From NCBI RefSeq assembly GCF_003576645.1, contig NC_044916.1, positions 7,323,002 through 7,387,001 on the forward strand: a stretch of 64,000 nt of DNA, written 5' to 3'. Positions 23,018 to 34,007 of this stretch are shown in pieces. The position numbers and the translations under genes are program-made. Numbering within the stretch: position 1 is the stretch's first letter; each line of letters begins with the position of its first letter. Under the pieces are notes generated by a model. That model made no database searches and had not been told where the DNA came from. It was given only the letters and a program-made list of their open reading frames with translations. Source of the stretch: Ipomoea triloba. Lineage: Eukaryota > Streptophyta > Magnoliopsida > Solanales > Convolvulaceae.

Positions 23018-23589
23018 GAAGCTGAGAGAACAAATATGTTGGAGTATACGTGTCACTAAATTATATACTCATGGCCGAGCTAGTAACATTACATTCTCTT
23101 TCAAAATTTACTTCTTTAATATTGATCACCTAGCATTGTTTGATTAAATATTTGTATATACATTTTTAATTCTTAAGTGAATTTATTTTTTAACTCATGG
23201 TGAGATATATAATTGGTCATTTCGTGAGTGAGCAATGAAGTAAAAAAATTTGATTTATTACCACATCAAAAAGTAATCATTATGAGGTAATTAAATTTAG
23301 AAAAGAAAATTAACATTTTTCTTTTGAGATATTTCTCTCATACATACGTTGATTGAATATTCAAATTCAAAAATCAAAAATAACAAAAGTCTCAAGTTAG
23401 ATTGCAATTGTCAGTTATAGCGCAAAAATAAAGAAAGAGTTGCCCTTAATAAAAATTTGTATATTAAAGAATGAGGATAACACTATATGCTCATATAACA
23501 TGAGATTCAAAATTAGTTTATAAACATCTTAGTTCTCAAAAATGGACATACAAAAACAAACAGACACATATAGTAACTGCAATTGTTAT
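23018..23589. other. 3' region of EG45-like copy 1 and AT-rich DNA
   Basis: The probable 3' UTR follows the TAA at 23015. The rest is AT-rich, and I see no gene or clear repeat structure. Confidence 0.35.
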
Positions 23590-24318
23590 AAGGTGGACCA
23601 TGGTCAGAAAACGGCGGCCGTTATATTTAACAAATTCCGTATTTTTGGTGTGTTCAGAATAAAATGAAAATACAGTGTATTTAAAATGAAACTGAATAAC
23701 TTGTTTCACATATTGTGTTTATATTATCAAATGAAACTGTAATTGAATTGAAATGATACTTTAGTTGTGTTGAAATGAAATTACAGTATCTATAAAATGA
23801 ATCTGAATAACATGTCTCACATATTGAGTGTATATTGTAAAATAAAACTGTAGTTGAATCAAAATGATACTTTATTTGTGTTGAAATTAAACTATAATAT
23901 GTATGAAAAGAAACTGAATAACATGTTTCACGTATTGAGTGTATATAGTCAAATGAAACTGTAGTTGTTATATCAAAATGATACTTTAGTTGTGTTGTAA
24001 TGAAACTACAGTGTATATAAAATGATATTGAATAACAGTTTCACATATTTGAGTGTATATTGTCCAATGAAACCGTAGTTGAATTAGAATTATAATTGTT
24101 GTAATGAGACTACAGTGTGTATAAAATAAAATTCAATAATAGTTCTCATTGTAATAAGACTAATGTATGTATAATGTCAAATGAAATTGTAGTTCAAACA
24201 AAATGAAACTATTATTGTGCTGAAATAAAATTACAATGTATATAAAATGAAACTAAACGGGTCTCATTTTTTTAAATTAAAAAAAAAACAATATTGTTTT
24301 GGACTATGGTTCACTATC
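23590..24318. repeat. Tandem array of a 111-113 bp unit with inverted ends
   Basis: The word 'TTCACATATTG' and variants recurs at 23707, 23818, 23929 and 24042, a spacing of 111-113 bp, within units made of 'ATGAAACTG', 'ATGATACTTTAGTTGTGTTG' and 'TACAGTGTATATAAAATG'. About five copies are present, decaying to the right. The array is bracketed by GTGGACCATGGTC on the left and the near-inverse GGACTATGGTTCAC on the right, which suggests a repeat-bearing transposable element. Confidence 0.7.
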
Positions 24319-24697
24319 TATAGTAAAATTTACCCTTGACCACTACCACTAGTCCCCTAGCCCGAGTAATCAATGTAGCAAAGCCCAAACTCCAAGGCAG
24401 GCCAGGCCAGGGTTAACAGAAATACTCCGTAAAATAAAAGAAAACAGAGATGAGGTTTGAGCAAAGCAATTAAGTAGCAGAAACTAACATGGCAATATTT
24501 GGAGTGGGTCAAGGTATCCAATTATCCATGGCCTCAGCCTTAGCCTTGGTAATCCTTCTCCAAACAGAAATCCTTCATTAAATTTATGACTTTTTAAGTT
24601 GTTTTTTTAATTTAAACAATATTAAATTAATCTAAAAGACATGCTCCACACATGTATTTTCATTTGAACCCATATATATATATATATATATATATAT

Positions 24698-24868
24698 TTG
24701 AGACTGACTCGGTTACAATGTAATATCTATTCATAGTTACTTTCTCAACTTACTGAAGCACAAAGAGTCAACAGACGCCATTGAGGCTCAAACCCACTCC
24801 CATCATCCATATGGGAGTGTTAACCGGGACACCGGGTGCCACTAGACCACAAGGTCTTTGGCGAACCC
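24698..24868 (-). mobile_element. tRNA-derived SINE, minus strand
   Basis: On the minus strand it reads GCCAAAGACCTTGTGGTC, TAGTGGCACCCGGTG and GGGTTTGAGCCTC (B-box-like), then the same tail region as the SINE at 7937. The 3' end abuts an (AT)n tract instead of a clean A-run. Confidence 0.7.
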
Positions 24869-24997
24869 CTATATATATATAGTTACGTTCTTGATATGGT
24901 TCAATGCCAACGAGAAGACTGTATAATACTTTGGTCAACAACAAAATATAGTTTAATTTGCTTGTATAATACTTCAGTCATTTCCAGCTCAACCTTA

Positions 24998-25605
24998 GGG
25001 TGTGTTTGGAAAGCAGGAAAATGATTTCTGGAAAATATTTTCTGGAAAATGAGTCATTTTTCAGAAATCATTTTCCTTTCTTGTGTTTGGCTGCAAAGCA
25101 GAAAACTGTGTTTGTGTGTTTGGTTCATTTTCCAGAAAATAGGTCGGAAAATGAACAAAATTGTATAATAATCAATCTATACAATCTAAAAATGTAAAAT
25201 AATCACCACAAATATCATAATTGCCACAAATCATTCATTTATAACAAAAAAAATCACAACAAAATAACAATATCTAAAAAACATAACTAAAAAATACATT
25301 TAAAAAAAAAACAAAAAATTGGGGAACCAACCTTAGACTGGTTTCAAACCGGTCTGTCTGTCGAAGAAGAGAAATGGGCTGAGGAGTGCTGGAGCCTGGA
25401 AGCCAAAAGCGAGGAGAGACGAGAGGAGAAATGTGCAGCAGCAAGAGCTTGGAAAATGACTTCCCAAAAAAAAAGGGGGAAGTCATTTTCCCCCAAATGA
25501 CCCTCATTTTCCATTGACCATTGTGTTGTTTTCCTTTGACCCTATTTTCCTTGGTCTTTCCAAACACCAAAAACTCGAAAAATTTCCGGGTTTCCAAACA
25601 CACCA
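24998..25605. mobile_element. Tourist-like element, TTA target duplication
   Basis: Ends GGGTGTGTTTGGAAA and TTTCCAAACACACCA, flanked by TTA on both sides, as in PIF/Harbinger MITEs. Subterminal words are 'GGAAAATGATTTCTGG' and 'AGTCATTTTC'. The interior contains a ~150-bp GC-richer segment of unknown origin. The ORFs inside are not recognised. Confidence 0.75.
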
Positions 25606-25608
25606 TTA

Positions 25609-26595
25609 ATTGTAGTAATTATTTGTTGATATAGAGTTACGGGACTACCTCAATTCGTTTAATCGATAACCCTAAAGTCTTGTTCCACTCTTTATGTGCG
25701 GCTTACGTAGGAAGTCTCTTTTCCCGTTTATAGATCACCATGGTTCAATAATATTACAAAGAAACACACGTATATACCCTGGTTGATTTATTTGCTTTCG
25801 TTTCCTTTTCCCTTAACTTGTGTACTGTAAAGCCTTCTTCCATTTTCCATTTCTTAGTTGAACTTGACTAAAAAAATGTGGTGGCATTAACATTTGACTT
25901 AAACAGATGTATTCTAAAATTTCAGAATCTATCTTTGGAAATCGCATCTATATAGTAAGATGACACATATGTTACATTCCAAATAAGTGATTATAAGATC
26001 AAATCATGACATATTCTCAGAAAGTTCATTCTATAATATTTTAAATTTTACATCAAAACGCTTAATAACCTTTCGCATTTTAATTTGTTAAAAAAAAAAA
26101 AGAGTTTAAGAAATTCTAACTATCCTAGGGCGGCTAAGTTACTAGAAGACACAATATTTCAAATTTAGTTATATTCTCATCTGTAATTCGTGATAACTTT
26201 CCGAAAGATGGAAGGCATAAAAGGGATTCCAATTTGATAATAGAATCATTTGGTTCATGCAAAGGGAGCTTGCTTTGACCAAATGCAAGTTTATGAGATC
26301 CGATACATGTCCACATGATTCTCATTCCACTCCACTTTTATCACTTACTTTTCGTGAATGATTCTATATATTTTTTAAAAATAAAAAACTAACTGTATTT
26401 TTAAAGGGTAAAGCTGTTGTCATATACTTTGATTTTGTTAATTAAAAAGAATGAAATTTAATACAAACTATGATAATTTTTTCCATAGATAAATCAAAAT
26501 ATCACCATGTTAGTAGAACCAACAAGTAGAATAAAAAGTAGGAATACATGTAGAAATTAAACTTATTACCATGATCTCTGTATATAACACCACGA
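25609..26595. other. Intergenic DNA including the start of the duplicated EG45-like segment
   Basis: No gene is seen. From about 26130 to 26350 the sequence aligns with the region left of EG45-like copy 1 (13600-13690 and 14525-14760), sharing 'AAGTTACTAGAAGA', 'GGATTCCAATTTGATAATA' type words and 'CATGATTCTCATTCCA'. This marks the tandem duplication unit. Confidence 0.5.
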
Positions 26596-26659
26596 TGAGA
26601 ACCTGAAATCTATTGATAATAGAAGTATCTCAACATACAATATATAATAAAGACACATG

Positions 26660-27220
26660 CAGTGTTGCAAAAATCCCGCCTAGGCGCCGATTAATCCCCG
26701 CCTAGGCGCTAGGCGCTGGTCGACCGCCTAGCATATCACATTAAATGGTGGTCTAGGCGGCTGGCCGGCTAGGCGACCGCCTAGGCCGCCTAAGCTCTGC
26801 CTAGGCCGCCAAAGCACCGCCTAGGCCGCTTAGGCGCTGACTGCCTAGGCGTCGACTAGACCGACTAGGCACCGACTAGGCGTTCTAGTCGGTCGATTAA
26901 CTATTGTTCTTTTTTTTTAATGGGTTATTTCACTCAAAACAACATCGTTTTGAATGAAATAATCCTAAATTGTACAAACTTTAGATATTTTTTAGGTTAA
27001 TATTTAATATTTTTAGTATTAACTATTAAAGTATTATATAATTTATAATTATATAATAGTCTTTAAAAAATTAAAAATACTTAGACAAATTTTTAAAAAA
27101 TAAAAAATAAAATAAAAAAATACACGGGTGCCTAGGCGCCGATTAATCTCCGACTAGGCATCCTAGGCGCTAGGCGCTCCCCGAGCGCCTAGGGAGCGCC
27201 TAGCGATTTTTTCAACCATG
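26660..27220. mobile_element. hAT MITE rich in GCCTAGGCG palindromes, 8-bp TSD
   Basis: Starts CAGTGTTGCAAAAATC and ends GATTTTTTCAACCATG, flanked on both sides by GACACATG (26652-26659 and 27221-27228), an 8-bp target duplication typical of hAT. Both ends carry dense arrays of 'CGCCTAGGCG' and 'CTAGGCGCTAGGCGC'; the middle is AT-rich. It interrupts the 3' LTR of the Copia derivative. Confidence 0.85.
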
Positions 27221-27273
27221 GACACATGTACAAGATAGAGTTACAATATAACTTGGACTCAGTAGATCCTAAT

Positions 27274-27426
27274 TAGGGATGACAATTCAACGCGTCCTCG
27301 GTGAGGAAAACCGATCCCCCGACGGGAGCGAGTTCGATGAATTTTTTGGGGGAACGGGGGCGGGGATGGGACGGGGAGGGTATTCCCCGCCCCGACCCCA
27401 TTCCCCGTCCCATCCCCGATTTCCCG

Positions 27427-27484
<58 letters not shown>

Positions 27485-28069
27485 AATCAAAAAAGTTCAA
27501 AAAATAGTTTCAAACACTAGCAGTACTGCTATCAGTAGAGAATTGTTTAACTAATTTGTTTTAACTTTGATTAGAATTACTGATTAGTTTTGAATTTTGA
27601 TTAACTTATTTGTTTTTAGAATGTTAAATAGTTAAATAAATAGACTAACTGATTAGTATTTAACTGATTTGTTGAATTTTGATTAACTGAAATGGAAGTG
27701 TGATTAACTGAATTTGGACTAACTAATTTTTGTCATTCTAAAAAACAAAGCAATTTAACATATTGTCAGAAGATGGGAGCTAGTGTGATGACAAAAATAT
27801 TGTTAGTGGCACTAAGCAAAAGTTAATACTTGGTTGTGTCTTTATTGGTTCGCATTGGCACCAAGCAAAAGTTATAATCTTTTTTTTTTTTTTCATTACC
27901 ATAATTCAAAAAACGGGGCGGGGATTCCCCATCCTCAAAAATTCCCCGCGGAGATGGGGATGAGAAATAATTCCCCATCCACGCCGGAGAACGGGACGAG
28001 GACGGGGAATGGGGGCCTATTTCAAGGGCGGGGACCTAATTCCCCGCCCCCGCCCTGTTGCCATCCATA
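27274..28069. mobile_element. Second hAT-like element with G/C-rich arms
   Basis: Starts TAGGGATGACAA and ends with the near-inverse TTGCCATCCATA. Flanks are ATCCTAAT on the left and (GA)CTCCTAAT on the right, an almost exact 8-bp duplication. Both arms are made of 'CGGGGA' and 'TTCCCCG' words, and the centre holds (AT)n and AT-rich DNA. Inserted in the same LTR as the previous element. Confidence 0.7.
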
Positions 28070-28604
28070 GACTCCTAATACTCTCCCTCAAGTTGAGGGT
28101 AGGGAAGCAACTTGAAGCTTGTCACGAAAAGAGAAACGCGGTGATGACAGAGGCTTGATAACAAGATATATGCAACTTGATCCTTCGTGGAGATGAAATT
28201 CACTTGAATGTCACCAACAGCCCGTGATAATCAATCTCCACATGTTTGGTGTGAGCATGAAAGATTGGATTAGCACACATGTATATCCCTCAAAGGTTAT
28301 CAGTCCACAACTTAGGCACATGAATAGAACCAACAGTTCACGTATTAGGGAAACAAGCCTAAGCTGATTAGTTGGATTGCACATATATTATATGCTCAAA
28401 AATTTGTAGCGACAGATACTAGTGCAGCGGCAACAACATCAGAGATGGCTCGTCCGGACTGTCAGAAGTCGCAGAATTAGCAGCCATGGCAGAGAAACCT
28501 AGACGGCTGATACCATATGAGAACCTGAATTCTATTCATAATAGAAGTATCTCAATGTACAAGATAGAGTTACAATATAACTTGGACTTAGTAGAGTCCT
28601 AATA

Positions 28605-28935
28605 TAATAATCACAAATATAATTTTTTTATACACTAGCATTAGTTAATAATTAATTAATTGATATTTTCAAAAAAAAAAAATAATTAATTGACGATAAT
28701 AATTTTTAACATTGAAATTTACCTTATAATAAATCATGAGTTTAAATGTTACTATTATGCTTTTCAAAAAAAATGTTACTATTATGAATATGTGAACTTA
28801 TTGCATTTCGTAATAGTTTAAAGCTTGAAGAATCGGTGAATTTATTGAAGATAGTTGTTGCGTTGGGTTTTAATAATCCTTTGCTTTATAAACAAATTAA
28901 ATGATGATTACTTCTTTCGTTATAGTTGAAATTTA
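28605..28935. other. AT-rich intergenic DNA
   Basis: I see no gene or structured element here. Confidence 0.3.
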
Positions 28936-29236
28936 GGGTGTGTTTGGTTGGCGGATTTAGGCATAAGGTATAAGTATCAAAGTGATTGTTATTGTTTGGT
29001 TGATAGGTTTTTAGGATACTATTATGAGTTTGGAATGCCCCATTAATTGGAAAACACATATCCTAATGAAATAAGGGTTTCATTTTCCCTTCCTCATTTC
29101 TTCCCCAACTATTAATAATCATTCCCATTCCACCCTACCACCAAACATACAAAATACTTTCACCAAAACCCATTACCCTTACCAAGTATTTGATACTCAT
29201 ACCAATTCCGCTTCCCATGTGCGAACCAAACACACC
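28936..29236. mobile_element. Tourist-like MITE with GGGTGTGTTTGGTT ends
   Basis: GGGTGTGTTTGGTT opens and AACCAAACACACC closes a 301-bp element. The right half ('CCACCAAACATACAAAATAC', 'CCAAGTATTTGATACTCAT') recurs as a truncated relative at about 55890-56030. No 3-bp duplication can be read. Confidence 0.65.
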
Positions 29237-29377
29237 ATCTGCTTTATTCTTTGAATTCCGCCTCTCACCTCAAGTCACTTCTCAAATATAAGAAACTAAA
29301 ATATTTGGTCATATATATCAATATATAATTGTTATAATGAAAAAAGATACATACATCCATACATCTAGCTCAAATGC

Positions 29378-29733
29378 GGTGATGTCTTAACGTGCAGCTG
29401 TTGCAACCGCATCATTAATTATGCAAAAAAAACATCAATAGTGTTAGAAAACGCACAACAAAGAAATGCATCAATGCACCAAAAAACGCATTATTAGGTA
29501 CGCATCACCACAAAACGCACCATTAGATATGCATAAACGCACCACACACAATGTTCGAAAACACACCATTAGGTGTGGTGAGGTATGGTGCATTTTTTTG
29601 AGTGTATGGTGTGTTTTGTGGTGCATTGGTGCATTTCTTTGTTGTGTGTTTCCTAACACTATTGGTGCTTTTTTGCGTAACTAATGGTGCGGCCACACTG
29701 GCCGCACGTTAAGACATGACTGCATTGGAACTT

Positions 29734-29735
<2 letters not shown>
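29378..29735. mobile_element. Foldback element next to (AT)n(AC)n
   Basis: The left arm ('TGCGGTGATGTCTTAACGTG', 'GTTAGAAAACGCACAACAAA', 'ATGCATCAATGCACCA') is answered by the right arm ('TGGTGCATTGGTGCATTTC', 'TTGTTGTGTGTTTCCTAACA', 'CGCACGTTAAGACATGACTG'), making a near-complete inverted repeat of about 350 bp. A (TA)n(CA)n microsatellite follows directly at 29736-29785. ORFs on both strands are a product of the palindrome. Confidence 0.65.
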
Positions 29736-29774
<39 letters not shown>

Positions 29775-31006
29775 GTACACACACACATACACATACATAA
29801 TCAAATGAGAACAATTGCTTCTATCAGTTCTATGCGAACTTTACAATCAGCTATTACACAATTGTAAAATTCTAGAAATGCACAACCAAGTATTTAAAAA
29901 ATCATAATTGTAAAATTCAAAAAATGCACAATCATAATTATAAAAGTAATTACAGAAATGTGTGTTTTCAAGATGCACAATCACTTATTTGTAAATGTAC
30001 AATCAAATATTACTAAATGCACAATAGATAATTTACATATTTACCCTGAGAGATGTGGTACTCATTTGATGCTGCTCATATACGCGTGTGTGTCAAAATT
30101 CTATTTTAGAGAACATATTGAGTTTGAAATAATTTTATTAAACTTTGTATCCAAGAATGTGACATTCAACGATTAATGCTAATTAAGAAGGAACTTTTTT
30201 ATTTAACTTTTCTTTGCTTTTCAGCGAATTCTATGTGACTCACGAAGAATCCTCTACAACCCTCCAATTTTCCTTTTGGGAGAGGTAAGTTTTGATGTAC
30301 ACGGTACAAGTACGAGAGAGAGAGAAAAAATGATTCCTATATATACACAGACAACTTAGGCAAATTATACGCAAAGATCGCTCGTTTCTTCCCTTAATAT
30401 TATTTGCTACCTCGTACCTCAATCAATATGGCACTTAGATTCATAGGAAAAATGTTGTTTATAACTCTAAGCTTACTTCTTCAAGAAACCAACGTAGTCC
30501 TGGGAGACATAGGCACTGCAACATCTTACAATCCTCCCTACACACGTAAGTCGTCAAAAACAATTCTTTTAATTTTGTTGTTTAATTTATTAATTTGTTA
30601 TATATATATATATGATTGATGTACTATATATGCAGCTACGAGGTGCAACGGTAATAGACAAGACCAATTTCCGGCTGGGAATCTGTTCGTGGCCGTGAGT
30701 GAGGGGTTGTGGGATAACGGCGCCGCCTGCGGCCGCCGTTATAGGCTAAGTTGTTTGAGCGGTAACAATAGGCCTTGTAAGGGAGATACAATATCGACGT
30801 TAAGGTGATAGATTTTTGTGCCAAGAGGCCTTGCCCATCAACTATTGTATTGTCTAAAGATGCTTTTGGACAAATCTCACATTCTCCTCACGCCAAGATC
30901 AACATCGAATATATTCAGTAAGTTTTTGTCTCTTTTTTAAATTTGAAATCTCTCGGAAAAATACTGGTTTTATTCAATCCGTGTTTATCTTAGAAAAATA
31001 ATTATT

Positions 31007-31278
31007 TTTTTGAGTGACGACGAAAAAATCTTGCATTGAATAAATCTTGATAGTTGTTACTGTGTAATAGGTTGAGTCACTGTCCGAAAATGTGCACCGT
31101 GTAAATCTCGCTCCTGTGTATGTAATAGCCCACTAATCACACAAATAAGGTAAACTATACGAAGAAGACCTGTGTAATGAGCGATACTAAGAAGGTGTTG
31201 ACAAAATCAAACTCATGACCTTTAAAAATGATAATCATGCTCCACCCACTTGGTGATCCACTGATACTTTTGAGGCTT
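31007..31278 (-). mobile_element. SINE with 13-bp target duplication, in intron 2 of copy 2
   Basis: Flanked on both sides by AAAAATAATTATT (30994-31006 and 31279-31291). On the minus strand it has A-box-like ACCAAGTGGGTGGAGC, B-box-like GGTCATGAGTTTGATTTTG and ends in an A-run (T-run on the plus strand at 31007). It differs in sequence from the SINE at 7937. Confidence 0.7.
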
Positions 31279-31291
31279 AAAAATAATTATT

Positions 31292-33120
31292 ACTTCTACC
31301 TTAAGGTATAATTAGATGGAATATAATGGTAAGCGTAGGCTAAAAGCTAGTATGATATCAGCATGCATGTACTACTCCATCTTACGCATGAAAATTACAA
31401 AGGAAAGAATGATGCACATTGCTTGTAAATTAAACTGTTCATACCACGTTGATATGATGAATTTCTCATTTCTAATTAATAGAGTGTATGCATATAAGTT
31501 TAAATAATTAAGTTTGCATGTGATCAACCTAATAATGTTTTCAAAATATATCCAAAAAAAAAAAAGTTACATGCAAACTATGGTTGTACGTTTGGCATTT
31601 GCATGGCATAAAAGCTTGTTTGGTGATCCTTATTATAAAATTTGCTAAACATTTTCACCACGTACTTCGGTTCAAACTTATGACCATCCATGTAGTCTAT
31701 CTATTAGGGTAAATTTTTAATTGAGACGAAATATATCATTTAATTTGATATTAGAATTAGACTCATATAAAATGATTTGATAAAAAGCAACTATATGATT
31801 AAACTTTTAGTTGAGAAAATGAAATACATTCTTCAATTGTCTAAAGAGGTCTCTTGTCTTTGATAATGTAATGTGAAGTAGTGGGCAACTCACTTTTATT
31901 TATTTACTTTTATTATTTTTTCTTTTCGTTTAATTAATGAAAAATACATTATAGTAATATTATTCCTATATAATACTTTATATTTTTATTTTTTTAAAAT
32001 TACTTTTAAAAATTAACGTTTTGAAAAGAGAGAAGCTTCGCTAGGTATTTTTACATATGGAGACAGAAGTGAAGCTTCTCTATATTGTTTTATATTCTGT
32101 TAGGGGACAAAGTGTGAAAGCTTTTACTATTTGTGTTACGTTGGAAGGTTTCGCAGTCACTGTTTAAAGACCTTATTATACCATACAAATATAAGTCTGG
32201 TTTAATAATTAGCAGTAAGTGAATTGCGTTAATGATTTGTGAAGAAACGTATGATGATAAGATTAGATGTTTATAGTTAGCGATTAACAATTAAAAAGAT
32301 CTATAAAGATATGTGTATATTAAATAATAATAATAAGTTATCACAGAATCAAACCCCGTGACGTGGGCATTGTTTCTTTGGATTTAATTTCAAAATAATA
32401 ATAATGCATTAATGATTTTTTTTTTGAAAGCAATAATGCATTAATGATTAAATTTAATAATAATAAATTAATTTTTAGGTAGGTATTTAAACAAATAAGT
32501 AAAATTAAATTTATAATATAATAAATTTAATATTTTATTTAGTTATTTTTATTAAAATTAATTTATTAGTAATATTTATACATTTATTAATATAAATAAT
32601 TATGAAACGTTTTTCTCCCATATGGAGAGGAAATTTAACAATTTTTTTTAAACTAAAGCTTAGGGATAGTGATATGGCACCTCTTTTATCATTCCAAATG
32701 GATATGATGGACACATGATCGTATCCGGACCGTATTACTTTAAAAGTTTGGTGGTATTCAATCACTCTTTAAAAGTCTATTGGTATCTCTATTAGAATAG
32801 GATTTTTGTAAATTTTTCTTTCACAAATATAAATAGTTGAAATTCAACCCTCCAATCCCGAACTTTTTAGCTTTCTCTACAGAATTTTTTCTTTGTTGAC
32901 AAGCTTTTCGTCTATTCTAGTCGAATTTTACGGTACATTTCAAAACTTTCATAAATTCTCATATACTTTTGAATTTTATCTTTTTATTTTCATACATATT
33001 TATAAAAAAAAATCATAGCAAAAATTTTATTATTGTTGCAAACACCAACTAGATTTTTGATACGGTTTACAACATTTGTTGTTACGACCAGCAACAAAAA
33101 GTAATAATTTATTTATGATT

Positions 33121-33163
<43 letters not shown>

Positions 33164-33529
33164 TTTTTGTAAAAAAATTATAAATAATTTATTACTAAAA
33201 GTTATGAAATATTTGTGAGGGTGTATTAAATTTAGAGTGTTAGAGTGTACACAAGTTTTCTGGAAAGAGCCACATCTTCTAGAAATCTATCGCTCCTTCC
33301 GGAAGAAGAGCATGGCTACTAGGAATGTAATCCATCCAAGAAGTTCAAACCACTATCTCATTTCAACATTGACACTCTCGAATCTCTACGAAATTCCTAA
33401 AATTATATCTCCTCCTTAGCTTGTACTACTTGAAGAATATGACATTATTGGTGATGAGTTTTCTTCCCTGGTAAATTTTGTTTGGGAAAATTAGTTAGGG
33501 TTTGGAGAAGAAGAAATTGATAAAATTAA
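31292..33529. other. Intron 2 of EG45-like copy 2, AT-rich, no gene seen
   Basis: The first ~150 bp align with copy 1 intron sequence around the deleted Copia element ('TATAATTAGATGGAAT', 'CGCATGAAAATTA'). The rest is AT-rich with an (AT)n run at 33124-33161. None of the short ORFs is recognisable. Confidence 0.4.
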
Positions 33530-34007
33530 GGGTGCGTTTGGAAAGTAGGAAAATGACTTATGGAAAATGTTTTCTGGAAAATGAGTTATTTTTCGGAAAA
33601 TGAGTTCATTTTCCGTGTTTGGATGTACTCTGGAAAATTGTCTTTGGGTGTTTGGTTCATTTTCCGGAAAATGAGTGGAAAATTGGTAGAAATGTATAAT
33701 TATATAATTTTATTATTTTCTTTAAAATATAAAAATATATAAACTAATAATATTTATTATAAATAAATATATAAAAATTAAAAAAAAAAAAAAAAACACT
33801 GCTGCTCTGGTTTCCGGCGGAAACCAGAGCCGGACTGAGGGTTAGCCGGCCCTCCATTTTGCACCCTGCATTTTCTGGAAAAAAACACTACATTTTCCGT
33901 GGTCAACGGAAAATGATTTCCGTTGACCACATTTTCTGGGTGTTGCCAAACACCAAAATCCCAGAAAATGATTCCAGAAATCATTTTCCGGGTAACCAAA
34001 CACACCC
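33530..34007. mobile_element. Tourist-like element with TAA target duplication
   Basis: GGGTGCGTTTGGAAA at the left and AACCAAACACACCC at the right, flanked by TAA (33527-33529 and 34008-34010). It contains 'GGAAAATGAGT' and 'AGAAATCATTTTCC' type words shared with 24998, 52356 and 59674. Non-autonomous. Confidence 0.8.

Larger units (their letters stand above)
26596..28604 (-). mobile_element. Deleted Copia element with short LTRs, minus strand
   Basis: Read on the minus strand, the 5' LTR is 28604-28518 (about 87 bp, ending GGTTCTCA), followed by TGGTATCAG at 28515-28507, an initiator tRNA-Met primer-binding site. The interior (about 28506-28085) keeps only the end of Copia RNase H: ANPIFHAHTKHVEIDYH and the FLFSRQASSCFPTLNLR tail before the polypurine tract. 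The 3' LTR (28080-26596) is split by two hAT elements. The interior has lost gag, integrase and reverse transcriptase. Confidence 0.75.

Noticed and set aside
27287..27490. ORFs with poly(IY) tails
   Set aside because: (AT)n translated within a hAT-like element.
29466..29684. ORFs on both strands near 29.5 kb
   Set aside because: Product of the foldback element's inverted arms.
30404..30619. Upstream ATG at 30404 for EG45-like copy 2
   Set aside because: The signal peptide and alignment with copy 1 start at 30428.
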